Numbered from the stretch's first letter, positions 1 through 6,533 are shown. The stretch is 7,952 bases of DNA from GWC2-37-13 sp964564535 (GCA_964564535.1 CAZMBH010000045.1:1-7952), one strand, 5' to 3'. Notes: generated by a model not told the origin, from the sequence alone. Numbers and translations are program-made.

Positions 1-139
1 CCAATAGCGGTAATCTGTTATATCCTGAACGCGTAGGATTCATGCCGCAGTCAAGGAGAATTTTCGTTCCGTCCCAGTTCATGTAGTATGAGTTGGCGCC
101 GATTTCCTGCCCGCCGCCAAGGCAAGTAATTTCAATCAT
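1..139 (-). CDS. Metallo-beta-lactamase-fold protein, N-terminus only (runs off left edge)
   Basis: Only the first 46 codons are in the window; the gene continues beyond base 1. The start is ATG at 139-137, preceded by GAGGAT (145-150) six bases upstream, and it overlaps the stop of the CARF-HEPN gene in an ATGA junction, so translation is probably coupled. The protein opens with a short beta strand, a glycine-rich turn (CLGGGQEIGANSYY) and then a strand ending in KILLDCGM. This is the usual opening of MBL-fold hydrolases, and the GGxxEIGxNS/LLDCG pattern recalls the beta-CASP/RNase J-CPSF branch that acts on RNA. The metal-binding HxHxDH motif would lie outside the window, so activity cannot be judged. 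G+C is about 50 percent, well above the neighbouring gene. A role in RNA turnover or in the CRISPR response is inferred from position only. Confidence 0.75.
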   Translation of the reverse strand, partial: MIEITCLGGGQEIGANSYYMNWDGTKILLDCGMNPTRSGYNRLPLL

Positions 140-1536
140 ATTATATCCTCATCAAGTTTGGGAAACGAATATACATTTCGGACATGATCCCAATCCGACG
201 ATTCTTTCATTTTTGGATATAAATTGAAGATCATTGTTCTTAATAGTTTTTTAAGAGTATCTGATTCTTTTACTGTAAGCAACGATTCTCCGTGTGTAAA
301 AACACTGTTATTTCGCAGTGTTGATTTTTCTTTTATTTCAGTTAACTTAATGTTATTCAACACATTGTGCTTCTTTAAAGATAAAATAATTGCATTGTCC
401 ATTAAACCACAATCAAGTGGAAGAGTCTCCCATTTATAACCTTTTTTAAAAACCTTATTCGCTTCATTCTTGAAACTAATAAAATCAATCCCGATTTTTT
501 CGAAGTTTGCTTCCGAAGGATTAAATTCAAATTCTCTTATAAGTATCTCTGCCAAGACAAATTCTACTGTTCTATAAATAAGAAAAACGGAAACATCAAA
601 TTGTCCTTCCATTGCATATCTTTCAGCAGAAAAATAAAAATTGAAAATCATGCTTTTCAAATCTTTTTCTTCAATTATCTTTGTTAGTATTTCTACATGT
701 GATTTTAATAAAAACACTTGCTCTTCTTTCAATTCATTTTTATAATCCCGTAATAATAATTCAATGCATTTTTTAGCTTCAAAATAATTGAAACAATGCC
801 ACGAATTATAAGCGTTTATAAAAGCGCCGTATAATTCCGCATAAAAATAATTTTTATTACTCTTTTTCACCTTTTCAAGTTCTGTGGCTGCAGAAGTGAA
901 TCTCTGCCTATTAAACAACTTAATTGCGTCTTTAATATATTTTTCACCAGTAAAATACAAAGGATTTTTAAATAACTCAAGAAATTCTGTACCAAATTCA
1001 GGTCTTCTTTTATTGGAATCATAGATTTTTGAATCAACATAACAAGTATCAATATTTAAATTTGTTGAAATGATTTGTGCTAAAGAGGTCATTGATTTTT
1101 TCCCACCTGTCACATCTATAATTATTTTTTTCTTGTCATAAAGATTTTTCAATTTTTCCATCACATATTCATAATTTTTTACTAAATTAGACTCTGTGAT
1201 TTCGAGTTCTTTTACATTTTCTTCGCTTATATTTTTTAAATTTGGAATTATGTATTTTTTGAATTTTTTCAAGCTTCTTTCTGTACCAACAATATAAAGA
1301 TATTTAGGTTTAATTGTATTCACAGCTAAGACTGTTGTAGCTGGAGACATACCCAGAAGTGAAAGCATAACATCATACTTTTCTTCTTGAGAATTGTTTT
1401 CAATAAATTCACTTTCATACAACGGTAGAATGTCAGCAAAATATTTTTTCTGTTTGTTTTCGAATTCTGTTTCTTTATCCTCAAGTACTATTTCATCGTA
1501 TTTCTGAATCTCTCTTTTTATGCGTTCTCTATCCAT
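136..1536 (-). CDS. CARF-HEPN ribonuclease, Cas02710/Csm6-like CRISPR ancillary effector
   Basis: This 466-residue protein looks like a cyclic-oligoadenylate-activated RNase of type III CRISPR systems. The CARF sensor spans roughly residues 52-190. Its first strand-loop is LLGMSPATTVLAVN (60-73), followed by KPKYLYIVGTE (77-86), and the second ligand-binding motif is DVTGGKKSM (141-149). A helical middle leads to a C-terminal HEPN-like domain with the RNase motif R408-x6-H415 (RNNSVFTHG), the form seen in the Cas_Cas02710 family. In that family ligand binding at CARF activates HEPN dimers to cut RNA; the natural ligand here is unknown. The start is ATG at 1536-1534 behind a very strong site (AGGAGG, 1542-1547, spacing 5). 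The ATG shares one base with the cas6 stop (TAATG), and the stop overlaps the MBL start. G+C is about 30 percent, lower than its neighbours, which fits separate acquisition. The family is fairly certain; the exact subfamily is not. Confidence 0.9.
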   Translation of the reverse strand: MDRERIKREIQKYDEIVLEDKETEFENKQKKYFADILPLYESEFIENNSQEEKYDVMLSLLGMSPATTVLAVNTIKPKYLYIVGTERSLKKFKKYIIPNLKNISEENVKELEITESNLVKNYEYVMEKLKNLYDKKKIIIDVTGGKKSMTSLAQIISTNLNIDTCYVDSKIYDSNKRRPEFGTEFLELFKNPLYFTGEKYIKDAIKLFNRQRFTSAATELEKVKKSNKNYFYAELYGAFINAYNSWHCFNYFEAKKCIELLLRDYKNELKEEQVFLLKSHVEILTKIIEEKDLKSMIFNFYFSAERYAMEGQFDVSVFLIYRTVEFVLAEILIREFEFNPSEANFEKIGIDFISFKNEANKVFKKGYKWETLPLDCGLMDNAIILSLKKHNVLNNIKLTEIKEKSTLRNNSVFTHGESLLTVKESDTLKKLLRTMIFNLYPKMKESSDWDHVRNVYSFPKLDEDII

Positions 1537-2270
1537 TATCCCCTCCTTTCAATCATGCCGAAGCCCATGGAGTTTTTTTCACCGAGGCCTGCGTCATAGG
1601 CAATGTGCATCAAATCAGTATCTCCTTCAAGAACAATCTCATCGAAAATGCCTCTTATTTTTATTGTTTTGAACTTTATCAGTTTGGTTGAAGGATACTT
1701 TTTTCTTGTATATGCCTTGATGCCGGTTCCGCTGTATTTTTCTCCAAAGAGAATGTCATATTTTCTCATAAGATTATTGTTAATTCTGCTTGAAAAGTCC
1801 TCCGTCGAATCAACCACATACTCAGTTGTACCGTCATCTCTGCGCTTTGTAACAACGATGGGGGAGTTGCAGAGAAATGTCTCTTTACTCTTAAATGAAG
1901 GATTGTTGTGAATCTTTACCTTATGAATATCAAACAATTCTTTCTTTATTTCAAGTTTTCCTGACATTGATATTCCTGTTACGAGAAGGTCGAGGATTCT
2001 GTTTATCGGAGATGAAACAAACCAGCGGAAGCACCCGGGATTAATTCTTAAGTCAGTTCCGCTCAATTCAAAGACATCACCCTTAAGATATGAGTATGTG
2101 AAAAGCTTGAATGCCTTGTTATCCTCACCGAAACCCTCCTCATGAATTTTTTCCGCTATTATCGGGTCAGCCATCCGTATGTAATTATAAATCGCACTCG
2201 TGAGATAGTACTGGTAATTTACGGGAATCGCTTTGATTCCATCTGTACAGCAGACAATCTCTACTCTCAT
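1536..2270 (-). CDS. cas6: CRISPR repeat endoribonuclease Cas6
   Basis: At 244 residues this has the usual Cas6 length. The signature glycine-rich loop near the C-terminus is present as GLGEKNSMGFGMIE (228-241), matching the family pattern GhGxxxxxGFG. The N-terminal ferredoxin-like half contains IHEEGF (42-47), where H43 sits at the position of the catalytic histidine of archaeal Cas6 enzymes. Cas6 cuts precursor crRNA within each repeat and is metal-independent. The start is ATG at 2270-2268 with AGGAG (2277-2281) six bases upstream; this site overlaps the stop of the protease gene only 10 bases away. The stop overlaps the start of the CARF-HEPN gene by one base. Its presence ties the operon to CRISPR RNA processing, although neither an array nor an effector complex is in the window. 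Confidence 0.93.
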   Translation of the reverse strand: MRVEIVCCTDGIKAIPVNYQYYLTSAIYNYIRMADPIIAEKIHEEGFGEDNKAFKLFTYSYLKGDVFELSGTDLRINPGCFRWFVSSPINRILDLLVTGISMSGKLEIKKELFDIHKVKIHNNPSFKSKETFLCNSPIVVTKRRDDGTTEYVVDSTEDFSSRINNNLMRKYDILFGEKYSGTGIKAYTRKKYPSTKLIKFKTIKIRGIFDEIVLEGDTDLMHIAYDAGLGEKNSMGFGMIERRG

Positions 2271-2280
2271 AATTAGCTCC

Positions 2281-4050
2281 TTATAAGATGTTTACCTTTC
2301 GCGCAAATTCGAGCAAACTTGACTTTTTATTCTTTGTAAATTCGTCAATGTAAATCTGGAATGGGTTTCTGAAGAAATTAAGGCGGGATATTCTTCGCCT
2401 GAGTTCTTCGAAATACTCTTCCTTTTGGGTCTTTTCATATAGGTTGGCAAGTATCCTCATGCCGAACAAACTGAAATCTTCCCTCTGCTGATTTAATAGC
2501 TTCTCTGCTGTCTCCATAAGAATAATCTTTCCTCTATTTGCTTCGGTTGCAAGAAGCGAGTAACCCAATAACTCTTCAGCCAAAGGAATCATATAAGTAA
2601 AGTGCGTCTTCTTTGTGAGTTTCTTTAATTCGTTTAAGCTCTCTTCGCAAAGCACAGGTTTTTGCCAATACGAGTAGAGCCGTATTTTTTCCATTGTAAT
2701 AAATATTTTCTGAATGAACTGCGCCCTGAAATTGTTCTCAGCATCTGCCTTTTTAATGTATTCCTCCGTTAATTCATACTCGCCTCTGAGAGTTTCAAGT
2801 TTGGCAAGATTGCAGTATGTGCGCGGAAGGTCTGCTTCAATATGGATTTTGACAAAATCAAGATTTTCGCTTAAAAGTTTCTCAGCTTTGGAATAATTTC
2901 CTGATTGTATGTAATACTGCGCAAGAGTGCCGTAAGTGGATATTAAAAGATGCTTCCCGCTCTGCTTTTTCTCCTTTATGTTCTCCTTAAGAAGCTCCAT
3001 TCCCTCTTCATTTCTATAAATATCCTTCAGAAGAACCGCATAAACATTGTTAAATTCAAGAGTGATTGAATTCAATTCAAGAAGTTCTTCTTTTACAAGT
3101 TTATCTTTTAAATTTTTTGCCCTACTGAAAAGAGCGGCTGACTCTTGAAGTTCACCCGCATGATTATAATTGGACGCCTGCCTCATCAGAGAGACAAAGA
3201 GCATGTTCATTTCTTTTGCTTTGTGTGATTTTTTTAACAGAATCTCCATATTTTCATAAATAGGAAGATAGATATCCTTCTCATACCTTAAAAAATACAT
3301 CTCCGCAATTGACATCAAATGCTCAAAGTCGCCAATGAACCTTTCATCTATTTTGAGTTCTTCAACTTCATACAATTTCCTGACTGCAGAATCAAAATTT
3401 TTCGCTTCGGTTATTCTCTTTGATTTGCATACTGTCCCGGCAGGCAAAATCAAATCTCTCTTTGCATCCTCCATGTCAAATGCAAAACACTTCTCATCTA
3501 ACATGTCCGGCTGAAAGAAATTTCCTTTGTTGTCAACCGAACCTGTGGAAAAGATTTTCATTTTTGGATTTTGCTTTGTCACAAGTCCGAATAGCGCAAG
3601 TGCAAGGGGTATTTCCAAAGAAGATATCCTTAACTCGGCATTCTCTTGAAGAGTCTCCATGTCATCCCAAATAATATATCTTGGATTTATATCCACATTT
3701 ATGGAGTTGTTGGCAAACCAGTTTTCAACTGCAACGGATGCCCTTCTGAAGAGAAGCTCCACATTTCCATTCATCTTCATTGTTTTGTTTTTGTCATATC
3801 CAACAGATGCGTAAATGACAACCGGATGAGTCTCGCTTTCATTGTTTTCAATTACGACAACACCGCCTATATCATCATTCTCTCTTTTCTTTGACAATAT
3901 CTCATCTTTTATGAGCTTTATTTTCTCTCGCCTTTCATCAAAGATGGATACTGATAGAATGCTTTCGCATATCTTGAGGCAGTGCGAGTAATTTCTGAAT
4001 GAGTAGAGCAGATTAAAGTACTCTAACTCATTTCTCTTTAATTTTGACAA
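2281..4050 (-). CDS. Lon-type (S16) protease domain fused to a TPR-like helical tail
   Basis: No AAA+ ATPase is visible, so this is not a housekeeping Lon. In the 589-residue form, residues 1-60 are helical and about 75-235 form a Lon-like proteolytic domain. S144 and K187 are 43 residues apart, exactly as S679 and K722 of E. coli Lon. The alignment between them needs no gap: the TG (169-170), the G at 176 and the LDEK around the lysine match TG, RG and LKEK of Lon, followed by DLILPAG for VLIP. The canonical SAG after the serine is replaced by SLE. From about 240 onward the protein is helical with TPR-like units, clearest at 374-394 (GTLAQYYIQSGNYSKAEKLL) and 411-435. The chosen start is TTG at 4050, which has GAGGAG seven bases upstream; an earlier in-frame TTG at 4104 has only a weak site and would give 607 residues. 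No CARF or SAVED domain is seen. The likely substrate is the preceding gene product, by analogy with CalpL/CalpT. Confidence 0.8.
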   Translation of the reverse strand: MSKLKRNELEYFNLLYSFRNYSHCLKICESILSVSIFDERREKIKLIKDEILSKKRENDDIGGVVVIENNESETHPVVIYASVGYDKNKTMKMNGNVELLFRRASVAVENWFANNSINVDINPRYIIWDDMETLQENAELRISSLEIPLALALFGLVTKQNPKMKIFSTGSVDNKGNFFQPDMLDEKCFAFDMEDAKRDLILPAGTVCKSKRITEAKNFDSAVRKLYEVEELKIDERFIGDFEHLMSIAEMYFLRYEKDIYLPIYENMEILLKKSHKAKEMNMLFVSLMRQASNYNHAGELQESAALFSRAKNLKDKLVKEELLELNSITLEFNNVYAVLLKDIYRNEEGMELLKENIKEKKQSGKHLLISTYGTLAQYYIQSGNYSKAEKLLSENLDFVKIHIEADLPRTYCNLAKLETLRGEYELTEEYIKKADAENNFRAQFIQKIFITMEKIRLYSYWQKPVLCEESLNELKKLTKKTHFTYMIPLAEELLGYSLLATEANRGKIILMETAEKLLNQQREDFSLFGMRILANLYEKTQKEEYFEELRRRISRLNFFRNPFQIYIDEFTKNKKSSLLEFARKVNIL

Positions 4051-4963
4051 GAATCCGCTCCTCTTCTTTTCCCGTAACTGAGAGTTCAATTCCTGTTTTG
4101 ACAAGTTCTTCTGCTTTTCCTATCTTTGTTTTTGCACTCTTTATCTCTTTTTTCCCCGCAAAAACTTTTTCTTTGACTCCTTTCATTTTCTTCCCATAAA
4201 TTAAACCTTCTTCAAATGAAAGAAGCACAGCTGTTCCGTTTGAGAATGATAATTCAAATGTGTCTGAAAGTTTTTTCAGAATGTTTGTTATTTTATGGTT
4301 TTCAGCCGACTTCTTTGTTGAAGCAAAGACAATAGGCCTCATATTGATAATCCATTCAAAAATCTGCGTATTAGAAAGCATTTTATCAATGACTCTCTTT
4401 TCCAAAAGTGAGAATGGCGAGAGCAGAAGCAAATTCACTTCTTCAGTAATGTCGTTTTTTGAATTTGATTCTGCGTCAGTAAAAATTGAACTGACAAGAG
4501 AAGCGTCATTTATCTTTGTCATCAATGTTTCGTCAATTTCGTCATGCTCAACTGATGAAGAGAATGCTCTTCTGTCGATTTTGACAAGTTTTTCTATATC
4601 AACATAAAGGGGGATACCGAATGATGTTTCATCAATCTTATAATCACTCTTGTTTTCTTTTTCGTCACTCAACATATATCCGAATACAGATAGTTCATCT
4701 GCGCTCTTTACTAAGAATAACCGTCCGAGCTTATGTCTGAAAATCGGATTAAATATGATATATATATAATTTGTCTTTACGGATTTTGCTTTTGACATTG
4801 ACTTCAAAACATCCTGAAGTTTATCATTAAATCCTTTTTTTACTGATATTTGAGGCATATTAAGGAGACGGTTTGCTTTGGAAAGGGATATTACATACCT
4901 TTCAAATTCAGAGAGTTTTGATATGTCAAAATCAAGCATGTCAGTATCAATTTGTTTTTTCAT
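4028..4963 (-). CDS. Unknown 311-residue protein; candidate anti-sigma factor and protease substrate
   Basis: I do not recognise this family with certainty. There is no signal peptide or membrane segment, so it is probably cytoplasmic. Residues 17-34 (LSEFERYVISLSKANRLL), followed by VKKGFNDKLQDVLKSM (41-56), recall the helix plus PPxGFxxRVxxxL tail of anti-sigma domains. Residues 66-156 could be a degenerate MazF-like barrel: FGIPLYVDIEKLVKIDRRAF (115-134) followed by a helix with EIDETLMTKI (142-151) resembles the VVxxDQIRTIDKSRL...EVDEAL pattern of MazF. CalpT, the anti-sigma target of the CRISPR Lon protease CalpL, is also MazF-like. A polar linker at 160-176 separates this from a second mixed domain, and the tail (255-311) is lysine-rich. 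The gene starts at an ATGA overlap with the sigma-like gene and ends inside the protease gene, so the three proteins are probably made together. The function is inferred from position and weak similarity only. Confidence 0.5.
   Translation of the reverse strand: MKKQIDTDMLDFDISKLSEFERYVISLSKANRLLNMPQISVKKGFNDKLQDVLKSMSKAKSVKTNYIYIIFNPIFRHKLGRLFLVKSADELSVFGYMLSDEKENKSDYKIDETSFGIPLYVDIEKLVKIDRRAFSSSVEHDEIDETLMTKINDASLVSSIFTDAESNSKNDITEEVNLLLLSPFSLLEKRVIDKMLSNTQIFEWIINMRPIVFASTKKSAENHKITNILKKLSDTFELSFSNGTAVLLSFEEGLIYGKKMKGVKEKVFAGKKEIKSAKTKIGKAEELVKTGIELSVTGKEEERILVKIKEK
4058..4063 (-). promoter_or_regulatory. Ribosome binding site deciding the protease start
   Basis: GAGGAG on the minus strand lies seven bases before the TTG at 4050-4048, inside the end of the preceding gene. 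It is better placed and stronger than anything before the alternative TTG at 4104, and it reduces the gene overlap from 77 to 23 bases. No in-frame ATG is nearby, so a non-ATG start seems real. Confidence 0.6.
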
Positions 4964-6072
4964 TTTTTAATCCTTTTATTTTCACTAAACTCGTCTTTTT
5001 TGCGATTTTTCAATAAATATCTGTGCTCTTCAATTATTTGCAGGAAATTTCTGTCAGGAATAGAGTTTTTATGGCAGTACCTTTTTATGTAACCAAAGAG
5101 TTCTGTCTTTTTCGTGTGAGCGGTTCCTGCGGAACAATCAAGCGTTCTTTTTATTGACTCAATAGAATCATCCTCTTCAAGAATTATCAAATCAAAAAGA
5201 GTTCTCAGTTCGCCTTTTAATGTCTTTGTGAATTCTTTATACTCCCAATCAAGGTCAAAGAAAGTCAATCCTTCAAAGTTGTCAATTTTGCGCTTAACTT
5301 TCTCGATTGGTTTACCTTCCTCATTTATTGAGGACTCTATCTCAGGTTCTTCAGATTTCGACGCATCTGTTTCCGGTTCTTCTACAACATCCTCCGACTC
5401 ATCATCATTTGAATCTTCTATGAAATCATCAAGGGAAGTTTCGTCCTCAACTTTCTGTTCATCATTCAACTCAATGCTTGCTGATAAATTCACTGCGAAG
5501 AATGATCCGGTCAGCTTCTGAAGTTCTTCAAAGACAATTTTGGCAGAGAGCTCACCGCCATAAACATAAAAAAGATGCTCTATAAAACTTTTCAATGTCT
5601 TTTCACTGTATGTTTGTTTTTTTGGCTTTTTCAAAGAAGGCATCTTTTCAGCAGTTGATTTATAGAAACAAAATATTTCCTCATAACCGGCTGTTATGGA
5701 TTCCGTCTCTCTCTTCCTTTTGAAATTCTCTTTCAGGATTTTTTTAATCCTTTTTATGAGAATACCGCCCTCGCTCTTTGGTATGAGCTTTTGAAGCTCT
5801 GATTTAATTACTTTACTGATATATCTGTTACAGCTCACATTGGGGTCTTCATTCAACTCAACGCTTCTGAGTATTATATTTGCTTTTTCAAGAATGTGGG
5901 AAATGGTTTCATTTATGAATGCTTCTTTGTCAGTTTCATTGTATATGTTATAAACAACTTTCTCGTACTTATCGGATATGACAACTGATATATAACTATG
6001 GAACTGGTCCTTAGATTCCGAAGAAAAAGATTTATCCTCTACATACCTTTTCAGTATATCAAGAAACCCCAT
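4960..6072 (-). CDS. Sigma-70-like protein with a long acidic linker
   Basis: First gene of the operon, 370 residues from the chosen start. Residues 22-98 resemble sigma region 2: DKEAFINETISHILEKA (48-64), then NRYISKVIKSELQKL (82-96), follow the ECF pattern D-x-E-D-x-x-Q-E-x-F and RxWLYxIARN. Near the C-terminus, LRTLFDLIILEEDDSIESIK (289-308) and RTLDCSAGTAHTKKTELFGYI (309-329) look like the region 4 helix-turn-helix with the usual S-x-G-T in the turn. Between them lie nearly 190 residues, including a basic stretch (105-123) and a strongly acidic segment (205-252) unlike ordinary ECF factors, which have a short linker. The start is ATG at 6072 behind AAAAGGAG; the longer form from TTG at 6126 would start inside the promoter's -35 element. 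It overlaps the next gene by ATGA. The likely role is a sigma factor held by the next gene product. The similarity is by eye, and a non-sigma DNA-binding protein is the main alternative. Confidence 0.6.
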   Translation of the reverse strand: MGFLDILKRYVEDKSFSSESKDQFHSYISVVISDKYEKVVYNIYNETDKEAFINETISHILEKANIILRSVELNEDPNVSCNRYISKVIKSELQKLIPKSEGGILIKRIKKILKENFKRKRETESITAGYEEIFCFYKSTAEKMPSLKKPKKQTYSEKTLKSFIEHLFYVYGGELSAKIVFEELQKLTGSFFAVNLSASIELNDEQKVEDETSLDDFIEDSNDDESEDVVEEPETDASKSEEPEIESSINEEGKPIEKVKRKIDNFEGLTFFDLDWEYKEFTKTLKGELRTLFDLIILEEDDSIESIKRTLDCSAGTAHTKKTELFGYIKRYCHKNSIPDRNFLQIIEEHRYLLKNRKKDEFSENKRIKK

Positions 6073-6076
6073 TTTT

Positions 6077-6081
6077 CTCCT
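6077..6081 (-). promoter_or_regulatory. Ribosome binding site deciding the sigma-like gene start
   Basis: AGGAG within AAAAGGAG precedes the ATG at 6072 with four bases between. It lies just downstream of the predicted transcription start. The in-frame TTG (6126) and ATG (6096) upstream have no ribosome binding site and would not be on the transcript. Confidence 0.7.
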
Positions 6082-6098
6082 TTTAAGTAATTGCATTG

Positions 6099-6126
6099 AT
6101 TGTATATCTTTTAATTGAAATGTCAA
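6099..6126 (-). promoter_or_regulatory. Sigma-70-type promoter of the operon
   Basis: A perfect -35 TTGACA (6126-6121) and a -10 TACAAT (6104-6099, one mismatch to TATAAT) are separated by 16 bases, facing the operon. Transcription would start near 6092, giving a leader of about 20 bases. A housekeeping-type promoter suggests basal expression of the sensor complex rather than strict dependence on the encoded sigma-like protein. Confidence 0.65.
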
Positions 6127-6140
6127 TAAGGAATTGACTG

Positions 6141-6184
6141 TACTTTAGGGACGGAGTATACTTTATACTTTTTATTGATAGATT
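6141..6184. repeat. 44-base direct repeat, copy 1
   Basis: This copy is identical to 6227-6270. It starts TACTTTAGGGACGG and ends TTTATTGATAGATT. Its core AGTATA-CTT-TATACT (6155-6169) is an inverted repeat with a three-base centre. It lies about 15 bases upstream of the -35 element of the operon promoter. Confidence 0.9.
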
Positions 6185-6226
6185 CTTCACAGTAGAACAG
6201 TGGTAGGAGGCGTTCAGAATGACACT

Positions 6227-6270
6227 TACTTTAGGGACGGAGTATACTTTATACTTTTTATTGATAGATT
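6227..6270. repeat. 44-base direct repeat, copy 2
   Basis: Exact copy of 6141-6184, offset by 86 bases. The match continues for five more bases with one mismatch. A second shared word, TTCAGAATGA, follows each copy (6213-6222 and 6297-6306), so the real unit is a degenerate tandem of about 85 bases. The same inverted repeat core lies at 6241-6255. Confidence 0.9.
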
Positions 6271-6412
6271 ATTCAGGATAGATTATTGCGGCGGACTTCA
6301 GAATGATTTTTCTTGTGGGGACACTGCACGAAACGGGGTCCTGAAAATACAAGTTCTATCACTAACGAGTTTCGGTTGAAAATGCAAAATTACAATACAG
6401 CAGAGTAATAGA

Positions 6413-6426
6413 TTCATTGCAATGAA
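6413..6426. promoter_or_regulatory. 14-base perfect palindrome TTCATTGCAATGAA
   Basis: The two halves are exact reverse complements without a spacer, a form typical of sites for dimeric DNA-binding proteins. It is about 290 bases upstream of the operon promoter and 110 bases past the repeat-protein gene. No second copy was noticed in the window, so function is unproven. Confidence 0.35.
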
Positions 6427-6533
6427 CAGGTGTTAAATCCTTCAAAATATATGAAACATCAAGTAAAACACCTTTTAATCAGCTCCCTTTACACTAATTC
6501 TGGCCTTTTGAATCAACCGTCAGTTTTTTAGAA

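Larger units (their letters stand above)
6127..6533. other. 407-base intergenic region upstream of the operon
   Basis: No coding region, tRNA or CRISPR array is seen. It holds the two 44-base repeats, a short G-rich patch (6314-6342, GTGGGGACACTG ... ACGGGGTCCTG) that stands out from the AT-rich surroundings, and a 14-base palindrome. There is no clear terminator after the upstream repeat-protein gene, so read-through cannot be excluded. Confidence 0.7.

Noticed and set aside
867..1052. Short minus-strand frame inside the CARF-HEPN gene
   Set aside because: It is out of frame with a well-supported gene and has no features of its own.
3420..3894. Plus-strand reading frames opposite the protease gene
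   Set aside because: They lack recognisable motifs or ribosome sites and lie antisense to a gene with clear domain structure; the same applies to other plus-strand frames opposite the operon genes.
2281..4050. Housekeeping ATP-dependent Lon protease
   Set aside because: No Walker A/B ATPase module or Lon N-terminal domain is present, and the C-terminal half is TPR-like, not Lon.
6141..6270. Two-copy repeat read as a small CRISPR array
   Set aside because: Only two copies exist; the 42-base region between them itself resembles the sequence after copy 2, so it is not an independent spacer, and the repeat is longer and less structured than typical CRISPR repeats.
6314..6342. G-rich patch as an insertion-sequence end or REP element
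   Set aside because: Only a 4-base complement (GGAC/GTCC) is visible, there is no target duplication and no transposase in the window.
6428..6473. Possible terminator hairpin (AGGTGTT ... AACACCT followed by TTTT on the plus strand)
   Set aside because: The stem is only 7 base pairs with a 32-base loop, and the T run lies on the plus strand where no gene ends.
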